Positions 36,501 to 51,500 of a stretch of DNA of 64,000 nucleotides are shown here, piece after piece; the stretch's first letter is position 1; each line of letters starts with the position of its first letter. This DNA comes from Atrichornis clamosus (lineage: Eukaryota; Chordata; Aves; Passeriformes; Menuridae). The DNA lies in NCBI GenBank assembly GCA_013400975.1, contig WBMZ01010921.1:29573-93572 (forward strand), in the 5' to 3' direction. The position numbers and the translations under genes are program-made. The notes under the pieces are model-generated. The model was not told the origin of the DNA. It did no database searches and saw only the letters and a program-made list of their open reading frames with translations.

Positions 36501-39500
36501 ACAGATTTGTCAGAAGGAAAAATACTCAACAATTGAATCCTCAAATACTCTCCATAAGCATGGGTATAAACCTCATGGACATTATAGAAGTCCACAGAAG
36601 TGATCCAACATTGGTGTGCAAAACTAATCAAACCCAGGTCAGAGGATAAAAGCAGAAGCAATGTTCCCTCCTGATGATTTCCATTATATTCTGTTCATAT
36701 TCGTTTTTATTCAGTGTGTTGTAATATATTGCTTGTTCTCTTAAGCTTGAATTATTTCCTCCCTGAGCAGGCTGATCTTATTCTGAGGTGCAAGAGATCC
36801 TCTCAGTGTAACCTAATTTCTCTCTTGCTATTACCCGAAACTACCAGGATCTCATAAAAGAAAAAAATTATGGGTCATGAAATCTAAATAAGCCGATACA
36901 GACTTAAGTAAAGCTGAAATTAATACTGATATGAAGATAACCTCAATCAGAATGCAGAGGCCAAGCTATTTTTTTGCTGTTTGTGCTGCTTTATGACCAC
37001 CACTGTTGGATGGAAGGAGCCATTTCTGACGTTCAAATTCTGGTTCCTACTGAAGTGCCCAGTTCCCAGCCAACAAAGAATGTCTGTCACTGATTTCCAA
37101 CTGGGGTCCCAGAGGTGGGCACTGAAGAAAACAAAGATCCTGTTGTTTTCCTTCAGGAAGATGAGACATCAGACTTGGTTTACACTGACTTAAAAACTAG
37201 AAGTTCACGTATTTCCTCCTTCCCCTCTGTCCTGTACTTATTACCCTGCCTTTGAAAGGGATGGGCTGAGAACACACCTCAGAACTGCCCCTGCAGCCTG
37301 CAATGAATGTGTGGGGTTTAGTGCCCATCTTCCCTTAAACTGAAACCCAAATCCTTCATAAGGTGTGCCTCCCGTATCACACATTTCCCTGCATATAAAC
37401 TGAAAGTTGCTTTTATTTGAGAAACATAATGACCTCAGAAGTCTACCACAACCAACTGTACCACTTATTCTAGAATTACCTAAGCACTTTTTTCCCTTGT
37501 GGTTTTCAGAGAACAGCAGCTCTTACTTTATATTTTTTAGAGCAAGGATTTGAAATCCAGACACACAGTCCCAACTACTGAAGTATATCCATGTAGGAAA
37601 TGCAGAATCTGAAGCAGAGCTGAGATGCGGAAATTACACAATTCCTAAGGTCAGAAATCTCACCCTAACTTCAATATGTGAGAAATTGGTCAATTTAAGC
37701 AGATCTAAATTGCATGCCCTGGAATGAGCATATTGGTCTCAGTACTTAATGACACAGAACACACTGGGCACACCGCTGGAGTAGATAACCATTGCAAAAC
37801 CAAAAGTGTGATTACTAAGAGCAGAATGAGGCTGAAATGGCATTTAACTTAAATGTTCAATACTACCAGCTAAGTAAATATGGGTACTATTTATATTTCA
37901 TTCTACTGCATGTGATTGTATATGCACTACAAGAAATTTTAAAGAAAGATTATTTTCCTATCGGAAGCATAATATTCCAGCAGAACTCTTCCAACATATT
38001 GAAGTTCTTTTACATAAATAAATTTGCTAAATAGGAACTTTCATCTCTTCCATTTAAGAGGTCAATCTCTTCTATTTTCTAATTTTAACAAATACTCTTT
38101 CATGATAACACTGGAAATGCTCAGGATTTGCTATTTTGCTAAGTTAGGGCACAGGCACACAGCATATGCCTGCCTTTAAAACCCAGAACTCTCTGGATGA
38201 AAAAGGCCACTTGCACATGCAAAAGAGTTTCGCACCTCCGGTGGAAGCGCGCAAGAGTAACAACACAAAATACCAGTATCTACTTGTGTTATCTACAAAA
38301 CACAGCATGTTTTTGATGGCTTTGATTAAAAAAAAAAGAAAAATGTGTGCCCTGACGTAACTTAAAAACAAGATCATAGCCTAAACCAAGTTACTTCATC
38401 ACTAACAGTACAGTCTTTGTGAAAGCTCTCAAAGCGCTTTAAAAATAAGCTGTAGCTGTCGCCACCTTCTTATTAAAGTTTAATAAGCTCAGCTTTTTAA
38501 ACCACATAAAATTTTCATCAAGTTTCTCCTGACCTTTGTAAAAATCTAAAGAAAGAAAAAAGGTCATAAGAGCTCTTTCCCCATGGAGCAACTGTTTTGA
38601 AACGTGGACATTTGGAAGAAGCCTAGAGCCATGTAGGGGATAGAGGAGGCACAATTTAGTATTCCACAGACATTCATTAAGTTACAGTTATATTTAAACT
38701 TTCACCATCCCAAGGGACCACACTAAGTACCAGCTACAGTGTGGTCATTTAAGAATGACATCCTTAGGAAAATCTACAGGATGCCCATGGGACCTGCAGC
38801 ATCAGACACTATTTATAGTAACTGAAAAGGAAATCCTGTGCCACAACCGAGGCTCTGCAAGTTTGCATTTGTTTCAGGTCTGACAGAACACCAAAAAACT
38901 GCTTCACAGTGAGCTGCTGTGCGTCAGCTCTAATTTGGGGGAAAGGGGGGCCTGTGACTAGAGGTCAGGAGGTTTCTAAGTTAGCCTTGATAGAGAGATA
39001 TGGCAAAGAGGGCACAGTGGATTTCCCAAGGTTTACTGACCCTCTCAATAAAAGCCAAGGCACACTATGGAGGGTCAGTAAGTCCACACTGGTGAAACAT
39101 TTACTTCTGAAGTTTAATCCATGTTTGAGTTGACAACTTGATTTAGTCAAGATCTCTGAGTATGGCCATACATAACTCAGTTCTTAAACAAATTAGGAGT
39201 TGAAAAAGAACCTAAGACAGGCATATTGGACAAAATTTTAGTTAAAATAAATGAACAGGAGAATTAGGCACTCCATATGAAGTGTGATCTTAAATAAAAT
39301 TGAAAGTTAACGCAGACCACTAAGCAGCTCTATACCTTAGTTTTCTTACCCTAACACTCATGACAGATTATGATTTTGACATATTTTTATCTAATTTCTG
39401 AATTACCTTAACTATTATGGGAAGTATCCTTAAGAGCATGGATAGAATTCATAACATTTGCTCAATGTTCCCCTACACCACACAAGTTCATTCACAATTT

Positions 39501-42500
39501 AACTTTTCTCCCCATTCCCAACATACATACGGAATGTATTACTCAGCCAACACAGAATCTATCTTACTCTTGGACTTATACTCAACAACCCCAAATATTT
39601 TGCTTCAGTTCTATTCTTTCCTGTCATGTAATAAGATCGTGTACCAGTGCTGCTCAGGATGAAAACATTTTGCTATATAAAAATCCTTGTCTGGCAACAC
39701 ACTCTGTCTTGGAACAAAATGGTTCTGAACACTAGTTTGATGGACATGCCTTAGAAACTATTTGTTCTCTATTGATTAATGTACACAGAAATATTATCTC
39801 CACAACTCAGAGAAAAAAAGGAGACCCCTTACCTGATTCCTGTCACGTGCACTTGTGTACCTGATCTTCTGGATGAAGTAAAATATTAACCACGCTGAGG
39901 AAATGATCATCAAAACAATGAATGATATTGACACAAAGACGAGAGAGCCCCGGCTGAAGTTTTTCGGAGGAACACGGGACCCTACTGCTATTGCCATCAG
40001 GACAGAGATATTCTTTTCCAAGTAATTCAGGATCTCCTTAACCTTTGATTCTGTAATCATGACAGCAACAATGTCTCCAGTTCCTATAAAAAGGGGGAAG
40101 AAATAATTTATATTTAAAATTAACATGGCATGCTGCTCACAAGATTTTCTAAATGCAAAACCATTTGATAACTCAACAGATTATTATCTAAGCTAAGCCA
40201 TCTATGGCACATGGAACATGCTACTGGGCACTCAACTCATGCCTTGTCCTCCAAACTCAGATTTTCAAATTAGGGCATTAACATACAAACTCTCTGCAGC
40301 TCCACACATAGTAACAGATCTCTACTGCTGGTTACACAGTACTTCCCACATTGCAATTACTGTGTGCAGTCTGAACTAGCTTTCAACAGCACATTTGTTC
40401 CAGATTTGAAGTCCTGAATACCTAAACAGCCAATTCTCAGAAAATAATTTAGGAGATGAGTGAGAATATGAGAATATTGCTGGAGCAGCCTCAGCATAGG
40501 CAGTGCTGCGGATGTTGCTGTGGAGAGTTATGCAAGTTCCCCTGTGAGGTTATGTGGCTGCAAAGTAGAAGAGAAATGAACAAACTTGGCAGAAGTTTTA
40601 CTGCTGATTTTATCACCCATACAAAGACACGCTTGATAGGATCTCAAAGAGGCTGTCAGCTTCATCAGCTCCATTTTCCATGTGTAGCCCATCTGTTTGC
40701 CTAGTGTCTTGCTTCTAGACTATTTCCTGTCCCAAAGGGAAAATTATTGGTACAAGGATAATAAGAAAACCATAACACTTGCTGAAAATCACTTGTAGAG
40801 CAGAGAGAGCACCTATGTTTTCAAGCAAAGGCCCCATTAAAAAAAAAAAGGATCTTGAACTCAGGGTAATTCTGATCTAAGTTCAAAGAAAGAAAAGTTA
40901 TAGAAAAACCAAAGCCAGAAAGAAAAAATCCCCTTGTGTCATTCTTATTCATCCAGACTTATTTGCTTCCTATAATAAAAACCCTTTCAAGACCTATTTT
41001 CAAAATGCTTGCAAAATCTGCTCATCTGCTTGTTCCATCTGCTTGCTCCAATTCACATTCCCTCAGAGAGGAACAGTATAAAGCAAACGACTTCAGCACC
41101 AAGATCCTGGATGGAGAGTGGATTTAATTTACAGAGAACCTAGTGTGACAGTAGAGAACATGAGGTCTTATTTTAACATAAGGCATTTGTTCAAAGTCTT
41201 TTAATCAAAACCTAATTTTTAAGAAGCTACTGTATCCACAAAATGATGTACAAGAGACAAAAGAGCAACATCTTCGAAACCCTGGGCACAATAACTCAGC
41301 GTGACAGCTACATAATTTTCCAAAATGGGAACATTTAATAGAGTTGTGCAACAGCCTTAAATGCTATCTTGTTACTCTTTCCATTTACCATACTAAATAG
41401 TAACTTTTACAGTCACTATCATCAATTTTCATAGTAAAGTCCCTAATATTGGTGTTGTGGATTGTGCTGACAGAACTACTCAAAAAAATCAAAGCTGATA
41501 ATCTCAGAAAATAAAACTTGCATAATAATTGAAAAAAACATTCCATAGCTCTTGAATTGCCTTCCTCAAGAAATTTCAACTTTTCTTTATTTAAAATTGA
41601 AATCGCAAAGACATTCAGGCCTTGTCCTACTAACAAGGGACTTAGGAGGGAAAGAAAGTTCAGTGTTTCCTTCCAAGTATTTTTGAAACAACGTCACAAT
41701 AACTCAAAAGCTTTGAACAGCAATGAAAACCCAACATAATTTACTTAATCTCTAGTACAGCAAAGATTCACACAAGATCAGCTTTAATCCAGCTCTCAGG
41801 AGACACTTCCGTACCAAGTTTCGTTTCATGCAAAGTAAACAAGATATTTAATAGGCAGGAAAGCTCGGAGTAAAAATTCATCACTTGCTTTATTTTCATG
41901 GAAATCTACTCAAATTCCTATTTATCCCTTTGGGAAGACAGTTCCTGCCCAGACTTGAAAGACATTTTTACAGCCAAGAGACACCTCTTCTACAAGATCC
42001 TCTATACAGATGCACCACATGCTCCTGCAACCCCAAATCCCTGCAGCTCAGATAGTGCAAGATCAATCAAGAGCAGATAATTTATACTGCTTGACATTTT
42101 CCCCAGACTTCACTTCTATTCTTCGTATCTAGCAGTGGAAAAAAGCAGGGAAGGGTACAAGAGGACTGTATTCCCCAGAGCACATTTTGCGAAGCTTTCC
42201 CAGTAGGAATTTATTTCCACTGAGGAATTATGTTAATATCAAAATATCAGGTCGATGCACTCAATGTAATATTCTACCATGATTTATATTTATCTGCAAA
42301 GCAAAGATGACAAAGATCTTCTCATACTAGTCCAGTTCCATCTGAATCCAAAGCTGAAGCCTCTACCTATTCCCTGCTGCCCAGGGACTGTGACAAAGCT
42401 GACAATCTGTCACGCGTTTTATATAAAGCCCAGCACAATGGGAACCTCTGGCATCACTGCAAAGTGATTTGCATTCCAAATGACTCAACTGGGAACAGCC

Positions 42501-45500
42501 AGAGTGCTACTGCTGCTTCTGACCCTGCGAGAGCCAAGGAGAACTGCAGAAAAGAAAAATAAATTGTGTCTGTTTAACATACTGAAGCTCAGTGGAAACT
42601 GGGACTTGGTTCATCCGTATTTTTGTCAGGGGCATCACCCTAAATAATTTTAGCAAGAACTCCCTGTTTGAGAACAATTGGGGGCAGGAGGAGACAGTGA
42701 CTCATTTATTTTAAACACCTTGAAACCTTGCATTTCTGAAACTTTAGCAGAAAAAAATCCTCAGGTGAAGACAGAAAGACTAACAGTGTTTGTGAAACTC
42801 AGAATATGGTCTTACTCCATAACCTTACGAAAAGCAATATTCTCCTCAGCCAAGAACACAGTGTCCAGAGAAAAGAATGTGGAGTGCTAACTAAAGCCAA
42901 TGAACTACACACAGAACCATAGGTGACAAGCTAGGACAGACGGTAGGCACAAGATAAATATTGATGCCTGTAAACAGAAATCATTTAATTGCTATCATCC
43001 AAGCCCAGGCAGCTCCTTCTAGTTTGCAATTTCACCATGTGCATGTTTAATTAGGATAGTTATACAACTCTGTGTATGAAAAGGGATGAAGTTGTGACTA
43101 ATCATTAAATCTGTGCAATGTTACATTGTGAGAGGAGAACTTAAAAGCTGAGAAGACACTAAAAACAAGAATATGGGAAAAACAGCAACATCCAGAAGTT
43201 TCCTGTAGACCTATAAGGAAACTGCTTTGCTCTCTCACTGACCTATCCATATCTCCTAGCAATTCTAAAAGAGCATGCTTAAAAAGTCAATAGAAAGTAA
43301 TCTCAAAGAAATGTTACTAGTATCATCACATGCAAGTATTTGTGGTGGTCGGGGGGGGGTTGGTTTATTTTAGGGTTTTTTTGGCTTTTTTTTTTGTTGA
43401 TTCTTGACTACCAGATGTTTGTCTGAAGTTCAAAATATGGACAACTATGTCCAGGATACCAAGCTAAAGACAGGCATGGTTGAAAGAGCAGACTTCAGAC
43501 ACCTTCAATCCACCTACCATCCATTGGAAGTTGCAGGGAATGGCAACCTGGCAAAATGCAATTGCCAAACAGGTGTTTGTTTTGGTTTTTTTCCCCTGAG
43601 CTCGTGAACAAGAGGCACTGAACTAGTGTAATTTGATGTAACAAGGTTTGCAGAGAACTGAGAATTAAGTCAGATACCCATAACAAAGGTCAGCAATTTG
43701 CTAATGGCTGGTATTTTGAGCTAAAGTCCTTGCAGTAAGTCTCTGATAGTGGCTGCTGATGCTGCAGACACAGCATGAAGCACACAGACTGCACTCATCT
43801 CATGCTTGCGAAAGAATATTGTTCTCTCTTTGAATAGCAGAGAATATTTAACTGCAAATTAATCCTTTCATCACCTCTTTCTGAAAAACCTAAACTTAGC
43901 ACACATTTACCTGAGTAATTCTGCTGGTAAAAATTTCCTTAGAACACAAACAAATCCCCCATTTTGTGATGAGGGTAAAGAACAGTCCAGACAGCCACTT
44001 GTAAGCTGGATTCAGGGCATGATTCAGACACTGAAATGCCACTGCCTGACTGCAACAATCAGATCATCATCATGATAGTGTAATTGGAAATAAAACTGCC
44101 CATCTTCACAAACCAGACTTTCCTATTCTTCTATTAAAATCCTGTAACTGTGTGCTAAGCATTTCTGAATGCATTATATCAGGAATAAAAAGACAGCAAC
44201 ACACAGTATTCAGTACCCACGAAAGGGATCAGTTCTGTTACTGTGAGCGACAGATTTCTTGGAATAACATTAACTAACAGTGAAACCATTCCAACAGAAT
44301 TTGGGAACCCAGAAAATGACAAAGAAAGCAGGAAAGCACTAATGAAAGCTATGGCTGTATATGAAATTTTGAAAGACCAACGGTGAGTTCTGTGAAAACA
44401 CCAGAAGACATCTGAGCTGCAAGAGAGCAGAGGTGGAAGCAAGGATTACCCCTACAAAGCAAGGGATTCAGCCATAGAGGATATAATCCATTGAATCTGT
44501 AAGGTAAAGGATAAGGAAAAGACATACTGACCTGTATGTAAAGCTGTGCTGCTAGAAAAAGTGGCCTTGGGGAAAGGAGTTTTAAAATAAAAATTCCATA
44601 GCACTGAATAACAGTGAGGAAAACCACAAATTTACCAGGTACCTTAACATTTCAGTCCAATGCAAAACAAATACATTTGTTGTGAAGAATAACTCTTACA
44701 TTCTAAACAGGTTTATGGGAAAACAGATACCAAGCGGAAGAGCCTTGGCATATCTTCAGAGTCATTAAAACCAGTCTAGCTGCACATATTTTTATTTTGA
44801 TCTAATCAGAAAGTAAACAAGAGCACATCCAAGCTGTCAGCACATGAGCAATCTCAAGAGTAGAATATGTTGTTTGAGATGTCTCAAATCAAATACTTCT
44901 GAAAACAAAAAAAGCCCATCATATTTGATAGTTATTTAGTTCTAAATAAGGTAAGAATTTAATGCTCAAAATATGCATTAACTTTAAAATGAGACTGGTA
45001 CCATTTTAAAAATTTGTCTTTCTGTTGCCTTAATAATATTGAAAATGTTGAATTATTGTCTGCATGTAAACACTTACTTTAGGATTCCTATCTTATGTAG
45101 TGTCAGACACCAGAACAGATTTTACAACATTACCATGAGAAAAATTGTAAAGGACAGCAGTATATGAAATGGTTACCCAAAAGTCAGGCTTTCACAGGAT
45201 GCCTCAGTTAAATAAAACCAGTGGAACAATTTGTTATCTCAAAACACTGAGCAGGTATTTGCAGAAATCACACGTCTCTTTGCTACACAGACCCATGCAA
45301 AACAACTAAAAACCAAACAACTTTTGAGATTAAAACTTGAAAGTAGGTATTTCAAGCTCAGTGNCTGAGATTAAAACTTGAATTCTGTCTCTTAAGACAA
45401 CAAAGTAGGTATTTCAAGCTCAGTGAGGAACAGGCTTCTATGAAATACTGTCAACTTGAGTCTGAAGAACACTCAAAACATTTCTTTGTAGCAAGGAGAG

Positions 45501-48500
45501 GTTCAACAGATTTCACTCTGTCAGCCTAAGAGAGGGTCCTGCTCTGTGCCCTCTCACACAATTACACACACTTCAGTGTTTTGCAATGTGCCAGGCACTG
45601 CTGTACTGCAGACCTGATGGACCATCACAAAGTCCTGCTCCTTTAAGAAGAGCAGGCATATGATTGAGGAATATGATTAGAAAACCAGAAACAGCTAGAG
45701 CAGCTTTTCAAAGATGGGTGTGACACAATTAAATTCAAAACAAATATTAAAGTTTAGTCAGGTTCTTGTTGTGCTAGCCCGTAGCACATTAAGTCCATAA
45801 GTGATAAATAATAAACTTGTAAGCCCATCCTCCTTCATTAAATAAGAAACAATGCCTCAGTATAATGTTCTTGTCATATTTTTGATCAGCTTTATAATCA
45901 ACTATAACCAAGACTTTCTAAAAGAAGAACTAAATGGCAAAATCAGTTGAGAAAACTGTTGGGGCTGTACTTAGATGACAACTGCTGACACATTATTTCA
46001 TAACCCAATTGCTCTATTCTGACACTCAGGCAGATGTTTCTTAAGGAGAAATTTGCATACAACCAAAACAGGTAGTCAGCTACATCCTGATTCATTCACA
46101 AGTCCAAATCCTGCTGATACACGTGAGGTGTGGAGCTACGCCCCTGGATTTTCTCAAGCTTGGCAAGGTCAAGCTGTCTGTCTCCTACACCAAACATAAC
46201 CCCTCCAGAAAACCAGCTCTCAGTCCCTCAAAGATACAACACAACATCAGTAAGTACAAAAGAGGTGTTGGGCTTTGGCTTCTCTGCAGAGCGTTTCCTC
46301 TCCATCAGTCTCACCCAGGGAGTTCCTTTTTATCTTCTAGCCCAAGTCATATGATACTAAGCACTGCTAAAAGAATTAAGATCCCCTATTAAGCTACAAG
46401 ATGCAACCACCTCTTCTATAAGAGTCCCAGAAGTTACAGAAGCTCTGCCCAGTCTTTAAATTCACTACTGCAACACATCTGATGGGCAGCAGGAGGACAG
46501 ATCCATGGCCAGGCCAAGAAGGAGGAAGAATTTATAAATCCCTGGAATCTGAACTGCAGCAGAGTTCACTTAGAATGGAAAGGACATTGGGTTCAGGGGC
46601 TTGGGGTTTGTTGTGTTCCCCTCCTTTGAACTGCCTTGACAATTCCACTTGTATCATATACTCCCTTTCTGTGGAAGGACTTTTATCTTCTGGGAATTAC
46701 ATTTATATATATATTTTTAGTGCATGTGAGCTTTTGGGCTCTTTATACTAGAGAAAACCAAGCCTTGACAAGGGAAAAGCAGACACATGTTGCAATGATT
46801 TTACAGACATATCACAGTCTTTTCTCTCTTAGCAATGTTTCGTTGCATCTGCTTGCACTACAGTCTTATCTTTTTAAAGGAAACGGACATTCCACCTAAA
46901 TAATGCCGGAAGAATAAAAAAAGCTTGGCACAAAGAAATAGATCACTTTATCATCTCCCTTCCACAATCTGTGCACAGACTTTTTTTTTTTTTTTACTCA
47001 TATTTTCACATGGCATTTAATCACATTTTATGGTGAGCAAACTGCATTTGCAGTCTTATTTATGAAATACTTGTACTGTTAAGGTATTAGTATGCCAACA
47101 AAGTAGACCAAATTTTATATTCAAACCTTGAGCAAATGCAAATTAATAAAAAGCTGAAGGATCACTTTAAGTTTTGCCTAGGGAAATGGTGTAATCCTAA
47201 CACATTACATACCACTGGAAAAAAAAAAGATTCCTCGTGTCGCAGTTTCACACATTTCTGAAATATGTATGCCTGCCTATCTTCAAAAGAGATTTCTGCT
47301 AATTTGAAAACAACTTTTCTTCACTTTCTATACTTCTGAACAATGCTCAAACCCTGTTACAGTGTCACATTTTTGATTCATCCATAATATTAATGTACTG
47401 TAGACCTTACTGGTCCATTCATCAATGCAAGATACACTTGGATTTTGACAACTCTAAGTCTCTTGCATTCTGTAGTGTGACCAGGTGCTAGTAAGTGGCT
47501 TATATTTTGCCATTTCTGGATAGCAGTTTGTATTCCCACTAATGGATGGTGGAGCTAAAAAACCCAGGAATTTCTAAGAAGGGCCATTTGTCATGTTCAT
47601 GTATTTTCTTCTATAGACTGACAACTTCTGAACAGATCTATCAATCTGGACATGGACAGTCATTCCAAACAAATTCAGCACAGCACAAAAGAGAAATGGC
47701 AAGACAACCTTACCCAAGGACACTACAAAAGACTTTGAGAGCTTTATAAATAGCATATTCATAGATGAGTATCATAAATTTGGTTCTACTGAGTCCACAG
47801 ATATGGGGAATTACTCTGCTGCTGGAGCTCAGACTTTGGATAAGAAGAAGAATGTAATTACTTACAGTCACTAACAGTCCCGTGGGCCTTTTCACAGTCA
47901 CAGAACTAATTACCCTTTCAGCTGGCTGAGTTAAAATGAGCCTGACTGCTGTTATTTCAGTTGTGGATGAGGAATGTATGACACAGAAACACTGGTAAGG
48001 AGTTCTGCAAGGCACCCAGGCTATGATGGCTCTGTAAAGGGGTTTCCCTGGATTGCCTTGAAGAGACAAGTGCTTCCTTATGGTCCAGAATCAGCACATC
48101 AAACACACTCCTCTCCACATCTAAGTGTCAGACACCTTCATCTACTGTGACACAGATTTTCCTGATTGATACACCTCCAAGAAATGTAGTAGAAAACAGA
48201 TCAACAATAATGCTATTGATGTTTGTGTCCCATATTTTCAATTAGCAAACATAAAAAAAGATCAAATATAGTAAACTATGGTCAGACAACTGTTTTGCCT
48301 TTTTTAAAGCTTCAACTTTAATGACTCAGCTCTCTCCTCTTCACTAATATTCCAGGGTAAATTAATAATAATTAATTCTAATAACAATATTGTAATATAC
48401 AATAAAATCAGTTTTGGCCTGTGGATTAAAAGTAGGTCTCAGTAATTCAGGGCAAGTTTTGCAGTGGATTTGGTATAGAGCTAAAATATTCGTCAGCACA

Positions 48501-51500
48501 CATTCGTGCAAGATAATCTGCGCTGCACCCTGCCAGAGCTTTCACGCATCAGTTCAGCTCAGAGTTACATAAAGAGACATTTGTGAGAAAAAGGCAAGCA
48601 GCAGAGTTGAGATGTGCTGCTCAGGGGACAGTGCCACCACAGAGGACAGTGGCCCTTCGACTGCTGGGTCTCTGCAGTCTATTGTACCCACTCCAAATTA
48701 GGGCAAGAACGTGGAATAGCCATTAGATGGCAACAACTTCAAATTGCTTCCTGTCCCTCCTGCCTCTGACCCACTGACCTAAAATAACCCACAGAACATA
48801 CAGTCAGTTTTAGCACAGTTCAAGGCAAGCACAGCCCTTGCTTCCCACGCTAGTGTGTTTTTTAAGCAAACAGAGGGCCATGACAAACCCTTCGCTTGAA
48901 AGGAACCTGTTTCTGGGAGCCCGTGTTGGACAGCTCTTCCACAGTGCCAAGGCAGGGGAACATCACCTGTGCACATCCTGGAACAGAACACCTTCCTCCA
49001 GAAAATTAATGAATTGTTTCATTAGAAGAGCAATGAAGACTGGCCTTGACGACGTGTCTGCACCTTGTTCTAAAGACTTTAAAAGATTTACCTGTATCAG
49101 GTAAATCTCCTAAAAACAATATACTTCTGGAAATTTCTTAGGTGCTGTAATAGTAGTTATTGGAACCCAGAAAATTCATTTTGATACTCTCTTCTATATG
49201 TGTTTCTCTTTTTCTGTCTATATTTGTTCCATAAAATCTTAGTATGAAATTTGAACTTTAGAGGCTTGTTTGGCTTATATTCTTTTCTATAAATCCAAAT
49301 AAAAGTCTAGATTTTAAGAGAGAAATTCAGCATCATAGAATCATACAATGGTTTGGGTTGGAAGGAACCTTAAAGATCATCTAGTTCCAACCTCCCCAAA
49401 TTTAACTATTTTGTACTCGACAGGATTGTCTCCACCACACACAAATAAATAAAAATTAAAATGTTATTTAATCTGCATTTCCTTTGTATTCCCACAATTG
49501 CTTATAAAGGAGACAGCTACTACATATTTTCTCCACCACACAGGCTCTTTTTTACATTAGACAGTATCAGTTTTGCTTTAACAGAAGTAGCAAGCAAAAC
49601 CACTCATAAAACTGCCTTCCTGCCAGTGACATCATAGTCTAACATAACCTATGCTGGGAAAGATGTCCTTTGCTTAGCTTGATAGAAGACATCTACAGGC
49701 CTGTGTAAAATAAGTTTATTTTACAAGTATACAGTAACATATACAAGAATTTGCACAAAAGAAGAGAAAATGTTGCAAATAACACTAACAGAAAAACAGG
49801 TATTTAAAAAAAAAGCTCACCAATTCCTGAAGGTCAATACCTGCTTTAAAACTCAAAGTGAAAATGAGGGGGCAGAGACTTGGTAGACTGTCACACAAGA
49901 AAAAGCAAATTCTGCTATTAGCAGCAGAAACTGTTCATTTGACACAGTGATGATAGACTGATTCCAGAGTGACAGTTGTTATCCAGCCACCAGAAGGAAC
50001 TGCTTTTCTGTTAAGCAGTATTTTGAGTACGAACAAATTTCCATAAGAATAAAATTTTCAAATGTGTATTCAAGCATAAAATAGCTTGGATAAAATATTA
50101 ATCCTACAGGTGAGAACTGCTTCCTAAGCTCTTTTCACAGGGAATCACTTCTCTGCAGGTGGGCAACATACATAAATCTATGCAATGTGTTATTTATTTT
50201 TACCACAGACACTGTCTAAGTGGGTGATTGGAATTCATGCAAATATCCAAGTAGGAAAGCTTGCAGTTCACAGTGTGCATTTTAAGCAGCTGCTGCTTTC
50301 CTCTCTGCTTCACCAGGAAGACAGAATATTTCTAAGGCTTGATATGCAGCAGTACAAAGATTATGTTACAGTGATATAAATTAACACAAGGTCTACTTTC
50401 TCCTTTGTCTGTGGAAAGAAAACACAGAGCTGTGAACCTGGCCATCACAACATAGCTGCAAAACTGTTTTGTAAAGACTGCATTTTTAAAGGAAAGAGGA
50501 ATACTGCAGAGCACTAGACATCATATGGAGGTAACACCAACTTGGTGGCTCACCTTCATTCTCACTTGGTATCAACTCTAAGACGTATTAACCTAATCAG
50601 TGCAGAACAGCTATCAAATACACAGAGTCAGCTCCTCCCAGCCTTTAGGAACTGTAAAGACTAAGGAGAAATGATGTAGTGCACTGGAATATCTAATTAG
50701 CAGATCACACAGAATCAAATCGGCTGCAAGAGACCGCTGAGATGATGTGGTTTTTCACCACCTAAAAAGCATACAAGTAGTGATCTGGTTGAAAAGGCAG
50801 AAATAGGAAGACCAGGGAGTGCCTTGAATGTGTGCAAGTCTGCTTTACACACAGCTTTAGAATACTCATCCTTTAAGCACAGCTTCATTAATCTTTCTCC
50901 CACTTGGAGTAACTCCCAACAAGGGGGACGCTGGATTCCAAAGGTCCCTGTGCTGAGGCTGACACTAAAGGACCAGCCTACATCTCAGTTACACACACTT
51001 GCCAGGAAGTTATTTGCAGGAAGCTCTGCAAAGTGATTGCAGAGGAGATCCCTTGCATGTCCGTAACACAATCAAAACAAAGGCTGTGGAGCAACATTCC
51101 TCCTCATTACAGATGCTACTTCAGTCCTAGATAATTACTTTTAGTCTGTCATGTAGTTTGAACACTCCAAGTCCAATATTAATTTTGAGATAGAGCCTTC
51201 AGCCTAAATCGGGGACCAAGATTGCAGTATACCTGGGTATACTGAGCACATGCATCTAAAACACCGTATCTCAAATACACAAAGATAAAATATTAAACAT
51301 CTCCAGTAATTACATTTTTTTTAAAGCTTACCATGAGTAAGAGTAAATATTTGGAACTCAACATGCTAAAGACAGTATTGGTCTTTTTTCCCAAATATCA
51401 AGTACCCAAACAACTGCCCAGTTACCTTACAAGACACTGTTTGACCCACAGCAGCTCTCATATTTTACATCTTGAGATATTATTTCAACCAACCAGAACT

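Noticed and set aside
45880..45908. 12-base match (gctttataatca) to the human miR-340 region, an intronic miRNA of RNF130
   Set aside because: The opposite arm is absent and the surrounding minus-strand sequence does not fold back on itself, so there is no hairpin. It is a chance match or a relic at best.
50706..50745. Possible decayed CR1 3' end (cacagaatcaaatcggctgc, then aagagaccgctgagatgat), minus orientation
   Set aside because: Only about 40 bases resemble the CR1 end, with several differences. Too weak to list as an element.
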